Part shown: in pieces, positions 1-10,029 of the stretch
How the letters are laid out: every line of letters begins with the position of its first letter
Position numbering within the stretch: position 1 is the first letter of the stretch
Assembly (NCBI GenBank): GCA_033032865.1
Contig: JAWHQI010000005.1
Coordinates: 5,604,001-5,668,000 of the forward strand
Origin: Dactylorhiza incarnata
Lineage: Eukaryota; Streptophyta; Magnoliopsida; Asparagales; Orchidaceae
Reading direction: 5' to 3'
DNA: 64,000 bases
The notes under the pieces: model-generated
What the model saw: only the letters and a program-made list of their open reading frames with translations
Told to the model about the DNA's origin: nothing
Database searches by the model: none
Made by a program: the position numbers and the translations under genes

Positions 1-1503
1 AGGGAGTTGGCATTGTAAGCGACAGATAGAGCGATCCATATAGACGATCATTCATCAATTTGATGGCAATAACAGATTCAAAATTAATGTTCTTGAAGGA
101 AGTTAATTACGAAGGTCAAGCCAAAGACAAGTACTTCATTGCATCTTTGATCAATTAGATAATTCTAGAAATCAGACATGAACAGGGTGGTTCAAGTTAT
201 AACAGATAATGTGGTAAATTGCAAGGGTGCGGGCCAACTAATTGAGAGTGAGTTTCCATCAATTTTTTAGACTCCTTTTGTAATGCACACTCTCAATCTA
301 GCCTTGAAGAATATATGTGGCACTAAGAATTCGAAGAACAACGATGCATATGAAGTATGTCCATAGGTTACCAATATAGGTGATGATGCAAGGTTCAATA
401 AAACTATATAATGAATCATTCCATGAGATTTGAATGTTTAATAATTTGGTGAGATTAAAATTATTATTTATTATTGAAACTCATTTAGCATCAATGATCA
501 TCATATTAAAAAGATTCAAACTTATAAAGAATGAACTTCAAAGAATGGTTGTTATTAATTTTTGACTTGCATATCGTGATGATGATATGGAAAAACTAGA
601 CATATGCAAGAAAAGGTGTTGGATGATGATTGGTGGGATTCCATTGAGTACATTCTTTCATTCATCGCTCATATATATGATATGTTGGACAATGATTGAA
701 AAAGTGAAGAAGGCTCTATATGCTCATGAGAGGAAAAGAGAAGATGTATCTACCTTTTTTGAGGTAGTACATGCTATTCTTGTGGATCGTTGGAACAAGA
801 ATAATACTTTGCTTCTTTTCTTTACAAATTCATTAAATCTAAGGTAAGTATTTTTTTAATGATAAATTTATATATTTATGTTTTTTTAACTTAATAATTT
901 TTGGTTATTTTACTATATATTATAGTGAACAATGGTTAGCGGAGGATCCAAATAGAGTTGCTTCTCATAGAGATCTGGAAGTTAGCAAGGAAAGAGTTAA
1001 ATGTTTGAAAAAATATTTTCCATACTTGATGGAGGGTAATGTGGCCGCCAAGCAGTATGAGGAATTCATTGACAAAGAGGGGGATTTTAACGGCTATGAT
1101 TCAATACAAAGTCGTTATCTCCTAGATCCAAAGACTTGGTCGATTAATCATGGTTCGTCGACCCCTTCGCTTCAAACCATAACATTGAATCTACTAATAC
1201 AACCATCTTCATGTGCCGAGAGAAATTGGAGTACTTACTCTCATTCAATGAAAAAGAACATAGAGGCACTGTAACGTGATGAAGATTTAATAAGTATTCA
1301 TAGCAATCTTCGACTTTTTTCTAGAATAGATAAAAAATATAGAAGGGGAGTCTAAATTGTGGGATATTGCAAGTGATGACTTTGAGACATTCGAAGATGT
1401 AGGTACACTTGAGATAGCCAATCTATCATTTGATGAACCAACGTTGGAGCTCACTTTTGTGGAAAAAGATGATGAAGTTGATATTCTTGGAGATAATGTT
1501 TAA
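1..1503 (+). pseudogene. hAT-superfamily transposase remnant (DUF659 + hAT dimerisation domain)
   Basis: This is a broken transposase gene of a class II hAT element, the enzyme that would cut and paste the element. The DUF659-type core is readable at about 187-350 (VVQVITDN, NCKGAGQLIESEFPSIF, HTLNLALKNIC), and the C-terminal dimerisation region at about 1190-1275 (SLQTITLNLLIQPSS, CAERNWSTYSHS). The acidic tail ends at the TAA at 1501-1503. An in-frame TAG at 268-270 sits where the family has tryptophan, and the 300-600 stretch needs several frame changes. A plausible intron with GT at 844-845 and AG at 924-925 rejoins the reading frame into SEQWLAEDPNRV. The 5' part, including any BED zinc finger, lies off the window. 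It is certainly hAT-like; it is inactive as written. Confidence 0.85.
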
Positions 1504-1796
1504 TTTCTAAACTATTGATATTTTGCATGTGAATGTAATGATACATTGATCAATTGATGTAATGATATGGACATGTGGTACATTGGTTTTTAAAGTGCTC
1601 ATCTCCTTGACTCTTTTCTACATTTCTTATAGCATTATATGAAATGAGAATAATATATATTTAAATAATTCAGATTTTAAAAAACATATCTAGTATCTTT
1701 GCTTTTTAAAATATGTTTCCTGTATATTTTAGTATCGTATCTCGTATCAGTTTCGTATTGTACCCCGTATTTTGTCCCCGTCCTAGTATTACATAG
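1504..1796. mobile_element. 3' untranslated and subterminal end of the hAT element
   Basis: AT-rich DNA follows the transposase stop. Between about 1720 and 1795 there is a cluster of short CGTATC / TCGTAT / CCCCGTAT repeats, like the subterminal transposase-binding repeats of hAT elements. Gypsy reverse-transcriptase sequence resumes at 1797, so the element end is placed at about 1796, read on the minus strand as CTATGTAATACTAGG. The other end is outside the window, so neither the inverted repeat nor the 8-bp target duplication can be checked. Confidence 0.5.
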
Positions 1797-1797
1797 C

Positions 1798-2021
1798 CAC
1801 CATGTACCGACCTTCTTTGACACTAACAGTGCTTGCAATAAAAAGAATAGATGGCTAGGATGAACGATAGCCTATTGAAGCACAAATAACATGATCTCAA
1901 TCTCTTCTTTTTATACAGGAATAAGTAGCGATAAGGCCGCACCACTACGTGTGTTACCCCTGGTAGCATGAAAATTCGATAATCATGTGTCCTCACTTGT
2001 GGCAACCAATGCGGCTCCTTG
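1798..2021 (-). pseudogene. Gypsy reverse transcriptase, N-terminal fragment
   Basis: The minus strand reads through the family signature before the RT fingers: HDYRIFMLPGV, then VRPYRYLFLYKK, a degraded EIE..L..ML segment, IVHPSH, and LLVSKK.GTW. Several frame changes are needed. The upstream linker (LLHEFDEMFLEP at about 2975-3020, minus strand) is separated from it by the hAT-like insert at 2022-2973, and joins in frame when that insert is skipped. The fragment ends at the hAT boundary, so no catalytic YxDD motif is present. Confidence 0.7.
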
Positions 2022-2973
2022 CAAGATTGTAAATATCAGATGTTGGTGATATGTCAGATTGAGTTCTTAAATGTCTAATGTCAAAAGTCGGAGACATGTC
2101 GGGGGGCTTTCATATTTTATAAATAAAAGATTTATGTTTGTGTATATTGATTATAACAATATGATCTAAAAGTTAAAAGACTTAACATAATAAATAGATG
2201 AAGAATCAGTCGTGTAAATCACAAAATAGAGTCGAAGAGTATCCAAGATAAAATATTATTAACAAGTACAAAACGATACATCGTAAAATATATTTAATAT
2301 TAGACAATTATTTTATTTTGATAACACTAAATTAATAACAAATAAAGAAGATTTAAAATTTAAATATTTCTGACTGATTATAAATCTATCCGAGCTTATA
2401 AATTTATAAAAGCATAAAAATAATCACATAATAAATATGTTGAACTTTTTCGCCTTTTTTGTAACATAAAAATGTGGAATAATTATATAAAATTGGTTGT
2501 AAGAATAAAACGTAAAAAAGAACGAAACAATAAGTATAATTGATTAAACAGATATAATATAATGTATATAGGTGATTTAAACCTATACTATTAATTTGTT
2601 AAAATAATATAATATAAAATAGTAGACGAAATAGTGGATGATATGTTAAAAAGTTGTGCCGACCGATATATCAGAAAAAATCGAATATGTCGGCTTATAT
2701 TTTACAAAAGGACAAAAAATATAGTTTTGCCCTCAAAAAACAACATATCAGCTGACATATCATTCATGTCGGAAGAGATTTAAAAGTCGTGTCAGCCGAT
2801 ATATAAGAATAAAAACGGATATATCGGCCTATATTTTTGTTCAAAAGTCGTGTCCGCCGATAAATCAGAAAAATGGATGTCTTCCTATATTTTACAAAAG
2901 GGCAATATAGTTTTGCCATCAAAACGACATGTCAGCAAACATATGTTCATGTTGGAGGACATTTAAAATTGTG
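2022..2973. mobile_element. Non-autonomous hAT-like element, palindrome-rich (copy H1)
   Basis: A 952-bp AT-rich insert with no coding capacity interrupts the Gypsy protease-RT linker. The left end reads CAAGATTGTAAATATC and the right end, read inward, CACAATTTTAAATGTCC, a degraded terminal inverted repeat. Flanks GCTCCTTG and GCTCCAAA share their first five bases, as an old 8-bp target duplication would. Inside, 2640-2960 carries repeated units built from CCGATATATC, TATGTCGGC and GACATATC, with about 150-bp blocks recurring (compare 2657-2770 with 2797-2935, including the shared phrase TATAGTTTTGCC). Similar ends occur at 3432-4193, 45162-45691 and 53619-54253. Confidence 0.65.
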
Positions 2974-3431
2974 GCTCCAAAAACATCTCATCAAACTCAT
3001 GCAATAATGATTCCAATACGTTAGAGGGATTCGAGTCCTCACTTTGCAAATAATGGACCAGGGCACCACCCATCATGTTGGTGATCCCCTTCCATTTCAC
3101 AGGTTTCTTCCTCATATGGAATGTCAGTCTCTCCGTGAAGTTTTAAACGGTCTCCAAGTAAGTCAAACCAACTACGTCTCCAAGTGAGTCAAACCATATA
3201 ACCCCCAACACCACATTGAATCCTTCCAGTGGAATCACATATAAGTCGGCCGAAAAGAAATGTGTCAACTTGGAGTTGAATTCCCCCATACAAAACAATT
3301 GACTCTGCAACTTTTCTTCATTGACCACTACCACTTACATGCATGCACAATGATGGATGGGCAATCTCAAGAGACTCGTATTGTCTTTTTTATAACATTG
3401 TGGGTGCTTCCAGTATCAATCAATACAGTAA
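2974..3431 (-). pseudogene. Gypsy aspartic protease fragment
   Basis: The minus strand carries VTVLIDTGSTHN (the DTG active-site loop of retropepsins, about 3431-3396), followed after frameshifts by VIPLEGFNVVLGVIW, a hallmark of the RVP_2-type protease of plant Gypsy elements, and then the linker into reverse transcriptase. The aspartate loop itself is intact but the reading frame is broken at least twice. The upstream boundary is the hAT-like insert at 3432-4193. It would have matured the Gag-Pol polyprotein; it is non-functional here. Confidence 0.8.
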
Positions 3432-4193
3432 CAAGTGTTTTAAATGTCCTCGAACATGTCCAATTTTTTCTACTATATCGATCGACATGACTATTAAAAA
3501 TAGGTTATCTACTTTAATAAAAGATAAACAAACATATACATTTTTCTGCTATATCAGTCAACACGACTTTTGAAAACATCATCCACTACTTTATTTTAGG
3601 TTATGCTAGCAGTGCATATGCTTAAATTACATTTATGTATTGTACTATATATGTTAAAATTGATTAGACTTATTAATTTGTTCTTTTTAGGGGTTATTCT
3701 TACAACTACTTTCGTATGGTCATTTCAAAGTATCTTTTTAGTTAAATATTAGAAAATTCAATACAGTTAATAATTTGTATATTTTCAACATAATTTTATT
3801 AAGCATGAGAACATTTATTATCAAATAAGAACATTTGGCTTTTAATTTTTTTACTTGATGTAAAACTAATTATTAACTAAATAAAATTATATAATATTAA
3901 ATATATTTCACAAATATCTATTTGTACTTATTTTAGATTTTATTAGTATTGTGAATTGTGATACTAACATTTTACTATGAATATTCTTTGACTTTATTTT
4001 GGAATATGCATGACTTATTACTTGGTAAATTATTATGCCATTTTTTCACTTTGAACAAAGTACACTTAGTATATTTTTTCTATTTATGAGATATGTAAAT
4101 CCAGCATTTTAAAATATCTCTGATATGTCTCCGACGTCCGTCATTATAAAAGTCAATTTGGCATGTCGTTGATATCCAATATTTATAACTTTG
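3432..4193. mobile_element. Non-autonomous hAT-like element (copy H2)
   Basis: A 762-bp AT-rich insert splits the protease DTG loop from its upstream sequence. The ends read AAGTGTTTTAAATGTCC and, inward from the right, CAAAGTTATAAATATTGG, matching the two ends of the copy at 2022-2973. Flanks ACAGTAAC (3425-3432) and ACTGTAAC (4194-4201) match at 7 of 8 positions, as for a slightly decayed 8-bp duplication. Near both ends there are CATGTC, TATATCGATCGACATG and GATATGTCTCCGACG motifs. There is no open reading frame of note. Confidence 0.7.
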
Positions 4194-4201
4194 ACTGTAA
4201 C

Positions 4202-5534
4202 TAGCTATCAACCCACCTTGGCTCTCAGCTGCATAGTGCGACGGACGGGTAGGATTTCGTGGTCTTCACCTTCAAGTTCAGCAAGCGCATTTTCTTCACC
4301 TTGTCATCCAATTTGAGCCAGAAGAGTTTCTTACACATGTGATTAGGTGTGTACAAGTCATCAAAATTGAAGCACAATCCTCTAGCGCGACGATCATTCA
4401 TGCCTTCTCCAGACAGACACTTGATGAAAGTGGGCTTGGCCACCTCACGTTCTTTGGGTCTGTCGCCCCCTGGGGTATGTGGGTTCTCGTGGTGATGGCC
4501 CTGAGCGACAACCATCTCATGCTCAGTCCATCTGAATTCTTCGATAGCAAATGCGGGCCAAGTTCAAAGTCATAATCAAATCTGGGGGATTCCCAAATTC
4601 CACATCCAATCAAGTCACTTTTGCAGTTTCGCTATGAACAAAGAAACTTGTTTCGGTCGCGCTATGGTTAGGCGTGCCTAGAGCCGTTCAAACTTCTCCA
4701 AATAATCTTTCAATGGAATTTGTCCGCTACAGAGAACGCTCCCTTAAGGGGTTGCTATGGAGAGGAGGTTCAAACCACGTTCTGCAGAATTGTTCCAATG
4801 TCGCCCACATCATGTGCGGATATGCCTTTCCAACCAATTGCATAAACTAAAGTGTAGTTGACCTAATCAAGTGGTATGACACCACAACAATCCACTCCAA
4901 CAATGGCGTTTTCCGAATTGCGAAGAATTACTCTCACCCCATGAGCCAGCTCAATGGGCTCTCCATGTCAAAGAGAGGGGCGTCCACTCACATAAATCTC
5001 AAAAGCCCGGACCATTCATTAGGAATGATTGGAGTTTTCATGTGCCCACCTAGTAATATCCATCGTAAAGGTGGTCTCGATAACCTTGAGGGCCCCAGCA
5101 AGATAATCCCATGCGTGCCTCAAATGCAGTGTAGAAATCTGCATCGAACGGCCTTCAGATAGCACGTAAGCACTCCCCCAACAATGTCTGATGTCGTCAG
5201 CTCCTCCGACGGTCCACAGTCGATGCACCAGTGGTCGGCAAAGGGTCATCGGGCCCAGCAATTCCGAGTACAAGCCAACTGAAATGGGATTCACGCAATC
5301 GGGTCGTTTGGCGGGTTCCTCTTATGCGCTCGTCGTTATTTGCTCGTGGATGAGTAGGTTTAGACTCCAAGGTGCCAGCCAATTGAGGGGATGAGCTCAA
5401 TGTCGAGAGTCCATCAATCCATGCATGAATGCACATAATCGCCGCTTGGGTTGTCGTTGAATCCTCAAGGGGTTTGCAAAGCATCTTCCGCATATCCCCT
5501 TGCTCTGTATCAGTTTCATCCATACAGATGAGTG
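4202..5534 (-). pseudogene. Gypsy gag remnant with degraded zinc-knuckle region
   Basis: The minus strand shows a gag capsid piece around 4760-4590 (PLKDYLEKFERL, QVSLFIAKL) and the gag-protease spacer around 4410-4320 (MNDRRARGLCFNFDDLY, CKKLFWLKL). That spacer is where plant Gypsy elements have C-x2-C-x4-H-x4-C; here the second cysteine reads as phenylalanine. Upstream, 4940-5530 is heavily frameshifted. Gag would form the virus-like particle; this copy cannot. Confidence 0.65.
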
Positions 5535-5860
5535 TCTCTGATACCAATTTTATGCAAGCATGTGTGTATGATCAAATCACCAGCCACAGAGCGTCAGATC
5601 GAAGCACGGAATGGAGAACTTATCATGGTTTTCTCGATGTCTCACGTGTTGGAGAAGGCGTTCACTCAAAATTCGAAGAGGGAGGAGCGCCACTCACAAT
5701 GAAGGTCTCAACTTATGCGACCGGGAGAGCTTGTGAGTGGGGAGAGAGATAGAGAGGGAGAGATGAGAAATTAATTAGGTCAAAAAGCTCTCTTCATTCC
5801 TTCATCTACTATATATATTAAGTTGAATCAAGAAGCCAATTTAAGAGTTAAATAGCCGAT
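5535..5860 (-). mobile_element. Partial 5' LTR and primer-binding site of the minus-strand Gypsy
   Basis: On the minus strand 5546-5535 reads TGGTATCAGAGA, close to the standard PBS complementary to initiator tRNA-Met. The LTR starts next to it at about 5553 (plus-strand TGCAAGCATG). It includes a purine-rich GAGAGAGATAGAGAGGGAGAG stretch at about 5740-5760 and stops at 5860, where Copia LTR sequence begins. The other LTR boundary is not seen. Confidence 0.6.
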
Positions 5861-6410
5861 TGTAAAGACCCGCTTATAATGCTCATTCTTCCTCCTTTTT
5901 GTATTTAGTCTCACATCTCTAATCTTGTATTAGGTTTCCCCCTCTTTGTGGATATATAGGGAAGCATTGTAATAGAAATCAATATATATTATTGAAATAA
6001 TATTTTATTTCATTTCGACTTGGTATCGGAGAGGAAATTGTGTTTTATCTTATCTGGCGTGGCTTCTTCCATTCGTCGTTCCCATTGGAGAGCTATTCGG
6101 GTCGATCCCAACTGCTCCTGCGAGCTCTGCGAAGACCCGTTTGTCGATCTTGACTGCTTCTCTCATCTTCGACCTGCGAAGACCTGCGAGCTCTGCGCAA
6201 ATCCGTGAGATCTACAAAGACCTGCGAGCTCTACGAGCTCTACAGCGAGGACCTGTGAAGACCTGTGCGGCCCGCGAGCTCTGCGAACAAGTCTTAGACC
6301 ATTCCTCGCGCGTGCTCTGCAAGTTATTCCTGGGACCTTTCCACGTACAAGCTCTGTGAGCTCTCTTGCATCCTATTCGCGCGAGCTTTACCATTCCTTG
6401 CGCTAGCTCT

Positions 6411-8766
6411 GTTTTTTTTGGGGCGAGAGTCAAAAGGTCGTGCGCCCCCAAATAAAGAATCTTGGTGGTGGAAAGAGAAAGTACAAGATACCAAAGATGG
6501 AGAGCATAACATATATAAAATTGCTCGAGCTAGAGGGAGGAAGACAAGGGATTTAAGCAAAGTTAAATGCATAAAGAATGAAACAGATTTGGTTTTGACG
6601 GATGATGTGGCTATTAAAGAGCGTTAGAAAAGATATTTTTATCAACTCTACAATGAAGCAAAAGACAATGAACTGAGCTTGGAAGAGTTAAGTAAATCGG
6701 AGGAGTATAAGAACATAATGTTTTATCGTAAAATTCAAGCATCGGAGGTAAATGAGGCTCTAAAGAAAATGAAAAATTGAAAGACGGTTGGGCCAGACGA
6801 TATACCAATTGAAGTATGGAAATGTCTAGGGAAAGAAAAAATTGTGGCTTACATGTTTCTTCAATAAGATACTGAAGACAAAGATGATGTCAGACCAATG
6901 GAGAAAAAGTATCTTGGTACATTTGTATAAGATCAAAATAAATATACAAAATTGTGTCAATTACAGAAAAAAAAAATAATTAGTCGTATCATGAAACTAT
7001 GAGAATGAGTAATAGAAAGAAGAGTAAGATGAGAGGGTAGTATCTCGGAGAACCAATTTAGATTCATGCCTGGGCGGTCGACCATGGAAGTTATACATCT
7101 CTTGAGGAGACTCATTGACAACTATCGAGAAAGAAATAAAGATTTGCATATGCTGTTTATCGACCTTAAAAAATCTTATGATAGGGTTCCAAGAGAGGTC
7201 TTATGTAGAGTCTTGGAAAAGAAAGGTGTAAATGTATCATACATTCACATAATCAAAGCTATGTATACAAATTCAGTGACAAGGGTGAGGACATCTGGAG
7301 GATTAACACAGGAATTTTAGATCACTGTTGGCTTACATCAAGGGTCAGCTTTAAGCCCATATCTTGGTGTTTAATGTTTGAGGATGATATTGTTTGGTAG
7401 ATGAGACGCGCGAGGGTGTAAACGTGAAACTTGAATCTTGGCGAGACACTTTAGAAAAGTATGATTTTAGGTTGAGCAGGGCAAAGACGGAGTATATGGA
7501 GCTTAAATTTAGTAGTGCAAGAAGGACGGATGACTGTTATTAAGTTGGGTGATCAAGATATTTCACGTAGTAAGTGCTTTAAATATCTGGGATCAATAGT
7601 TCAAAAAGATGGAGGTGTCGATAAAGATGTGATACATAGAATCCAAGCAGGTTGGTTGAAGTGGAAAGGCGCGTCAGGGATCTTATGTGATCGTAAAGTA
7701 CCATTAAAACTTAAAGACAAGTATACTGTACTACAATTATACCAGCGATGCTCTACAATTTTGAGTGTTGGGCAGTGAATTGCGTACATCAGCAAAAAAT
7801 GGGAGTTGCGGAGATGAGAATACTTAGGTGGATGTGTGGACACACGAGATTGGATAAAATTAGGAATGAATGTATCGGGGATAAGATAGGAGTGGCACCA
7901 ATTGTAGAGAAGATGCGAGAAACTCGACTAAGATGGTTCGGACACGTACAAAGGAGACCATTAGAGGCACTTGTTAGGCGTTGTGAGCATTCTTGTCATG
8001 GCGTCGCCTAGGCGACGCCTAGTCGTCCAGGCGCTCGAATGTGTGCAAGGCGTTGGACGCCTTGTTATAAATTTTTTTTTTAAATGAATAGACAGCGGTT
8101 TTTATAAAAACCGCTGTCTAAAGTCATTTTTTTTTCTAATATGACTTTAGACAGCGGTTTTTATAAAAACCGCTGTCTAAAGTTAATAAAAAAAATTCAG
8201 CAAAAAAAAAGAAATTTTTTTTTTTTTTTTACTTTAGACAGCGGTTTTTATAAAAAACGTTGTCTAAAGTCATTAAAAAAAACATTTTTTTTTACTTTAG
8301 ACAGCGGTTTTTATAAAAACCGCTGTCTAAAGTCATTAAAAAACAATTTATTTTTTTATTTTCTTTTTTTCTGAAAAAAGAAATTTAAAAAAATATACTT
8401 TAGGCAGCGGTTTTTATCAAAACCGTGGCTAAATTCATTTTAAAAAAAAAAATTCCTAGCCAAAAAAAAATTTTTCCCTCGCCTTATTGTCGCCTAGGCG
8501 TCCGCCTTATCGCCTAAGCGTCCATGCGCTCGACGCTCGTCTTGGTTCGCCTTGACGCCGTGACAAGAATGGTTGTGAGAGTTTAGTCACTATGCATGTT
8601 AAACTGGGGAGGGGTAGACCAAAAAAGACTTGGAATGAAACTATAAGGAAAGACATGATGTACTTAGGCATTAGTGAGATTATGACTAAAGATATGGCGC
8701 AATGGCGACAAAGGATCCATATAACTGATGCCACTATAGTGAGATAAAGGCTTGAGTGTTGTTGTT
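6411..8766 (+). mobile_element. 5'-truncated RTE-type LINE with nested MITE
   Basis: Non-LTR retrotransposon lacking its endonuclease domain. Reverse-transcriptase blocks are readable in several frames: KTVGPDDIPIEVWKCLG (about 6780-6835), FMPGRSTMEVIHLLRRL (7066-7115), LHMLFIDLKKSYDRVPREVL (7145-7205), then the C-terminal RTE signature [23 protein letters not shown] and [19 protein letters not shown]. Many stops show it is dead. It ends in a short (GTT)n tail at about 8757-8766, typical of plant RTE elements. A 584-bp element at 7988-8571 is inserted just after LVRR; the coding sense continues after it. It sits in the Copia leader; I could not find a convincing target duplication. Confidence 0.85.
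7988..8571. mobile_element. Palindrome-array hAT-like MITE with perfect 8-bp TSD
   Basis: Exact flanks GTTGTGAG at 7980-7987 and 8572-8579. The terminal inverted repeat is CATTCTTGTCATGGCGTC on the left and CATTCTTGTCACGGCGTC read inward from the right (17 of 18 match). Next to each end are GCGTCGCCTAGGCG-type palindromes. The interior holds five copies of a hairpin whose half is AGACAGCGGTTTTTA, most preceded by ACTTT and followed by AAAGTCATT, at about 8088, 8149, 8234, 8298 and 8403; the last is the most degraded. There is no coding capacity. The 8-bp duplication and CA-terminal repeats fit hAT; the AGACAGCGG hairpin resembles repeats often seen in plant CACTA elements, so the superfamily is inferred. 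Confidence 0.9.
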
Positions 8767-9005
8767 GAGTTCTCACTGCTCGCACTCTCTTCCGGGCGAG
8801 TATCTCTCTGCAGCGAGTTCTTTCCATGTGTAGCGAGTTCTTCTGTGTGTGCCCCTTCTCCACACGAGCCCTTCCGGTCAGCGGGCTCCTCCGGTTTAAG
8901 GTTGGCGTGTTCTTCCGCCACTAGACTGTCGTTTTTGCGTGTTCTCGACGCTCCATCTGCGTGCCCTTCCAACGCATTCTTTCCCGCTGTTTGTGGTTGC
9001 TCTTC

Positions 9006-9880
9006 ATGGCCAACTCCTCGAATTTCGGCGTTCAGTACTCTCCGATCGGGCCTCCTCCACTTGTTGATCCTCCTCGAAGCCTTGGCGCTTCCAGTTCCTT
9101 TAGGATTACAACTGTTCCTTTGGATGGTTCAAACTATCTTGAGTGGTCCCGCGCCGCTCAGCATGCAATTCGCAGCCATCAACTCTATGGGTACATTGAT
9201 GAGACCATGGTTCAACCTCCTGTCACTGACCCCTCATGGAAAAAACGGGATGTTGATAACTCTCTCGTGGTCTCGTGGCTTCTCCACTATGTCCCCTTTG
9301 GTTTATCAAAGTTACATGCTTGTGGACTCTGCCTTTGAGATTTGGACTCGGCTCAAAAGACATTCCCGAATTGGTAGCTCTACTCAGGTGTACGAGCTTA
9401 TAGCCGACTTCTTAGCCTTCAGCAAGGATCTTCTGATGTTGTGTCATATTACTCTGAATTCGAATATCTCTATTGGGAGCTTGACTACTTTGACGATTTC
9501 ACTCCCGCATGCACTGCTGATGCTCAGGCATTGAAAACAAAAGAGGATCGCTACTGCCTCCATGTCTTCCTTATGGGTTTTAGCATGGATTTCGACATGG
9601 TTCACACTCACATCTTGAACTGCCATCCTCTTCCCTCTCTGCGAGAAGCTTTCAGCATGCTTTTGGGTGATGAGGAACGTCGTCGCTCTCTCCATTCTGC
9701 CAAATCTCTGGATCATTCCGCACTTGTTGGCATTAGTCAAGGACAGCCGTCTGTCGGTCCCTCGTCTAAGATTTGTGATCATTGGGGAAGCCGGGACATG
9801 TTTGTGCCTCATGTTATCGCCTCCATCCACATCTTGCTCCAATCCGCAAGATTACCGGTGGTCATGGTCGGGGTAGTTCT
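9006..9880 (+). pseudogene. Copia gag (retrotransposon 1)
   Basis: The start MANSSNFGVQYSP at 9006 is followed by the Copia gag N-terminal signature ITTVPLDGSNYLEWSRA and HAIRSHQLYGYIDETM. After a frameshift near 9330 the gag core continues with FEIWTRLKRH, YYSEFEYLYWELDYF, LMGFSMDFDMVHTHIL and PLPSLREAFSMLLGDEERR. The zinc knuckle at about 9770-9815 begins CDH but a frameshift and a Cys-to-Trp change break it. It would build the particle; it is not functional. It is preceded by the LINE-interrupted leader. Confidence 0.8.
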
Positions 9881-10029
9881 CGCTAGCATAATTCTCGTCC
9901 TGCTGCCCATACTGATGATGCTTGTCCTGAGCAGCTTTCCACTGAAGATCTTGCAGCTCTGCGTTGTCTCCTTCGGTCTCCAAGCACCTCCTCTACTGTT
10001 GTCTTTGCCACTTCCGGGGCTCCCAGTGC

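Larger units (their letters stand above)
1797..5860 (-). mobile_element. Truncated minus-strand Gypsy retrotransposon with two nested insertions
   Basis: Read on the minus strand the order is LTR (5860-5553), primer-binding site (5546-5535), gag, protease, start of reverse transcriptase, then truncation at the hAT element near 1797. Two hAT-like elements interrupt it (2022-2973 and 3432-4193); removing them restores the order and frame from protease into RT. The Copia element starting at 5861 lies in or beside its 5' LTR, so the outer LTR end is missing, and most of pol is lost. The lineage looks like a chromovirus or close relative, but no chromodomain remains to prove it. Confidence 0.75.

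Noticed and set aside
2640..2960. Possible CRISPR-like array
   Set aside because: Repeats are imperfect palindromic blocks with no regular spacers, in a plant nuclear transposon.
5019..5752. Several 90-120-codon frames on both strands
   Set aside because: They overlap the frameshifted Gypsy gag and LTR; none gives a recognisable product.
6060..6410. Repeated CGAGCTCTGCG frames in the Copia 1 leader
   Set aside because: Simple repeats of the untranslated leader; the true gag start is at 9006.
8141..8374. Repeated TLDSGFYKNRCLKSLK peptide frame
   Set aside because: This is the translation of the hairpin array in the MITE at 7988-8571, not a protein repeat.
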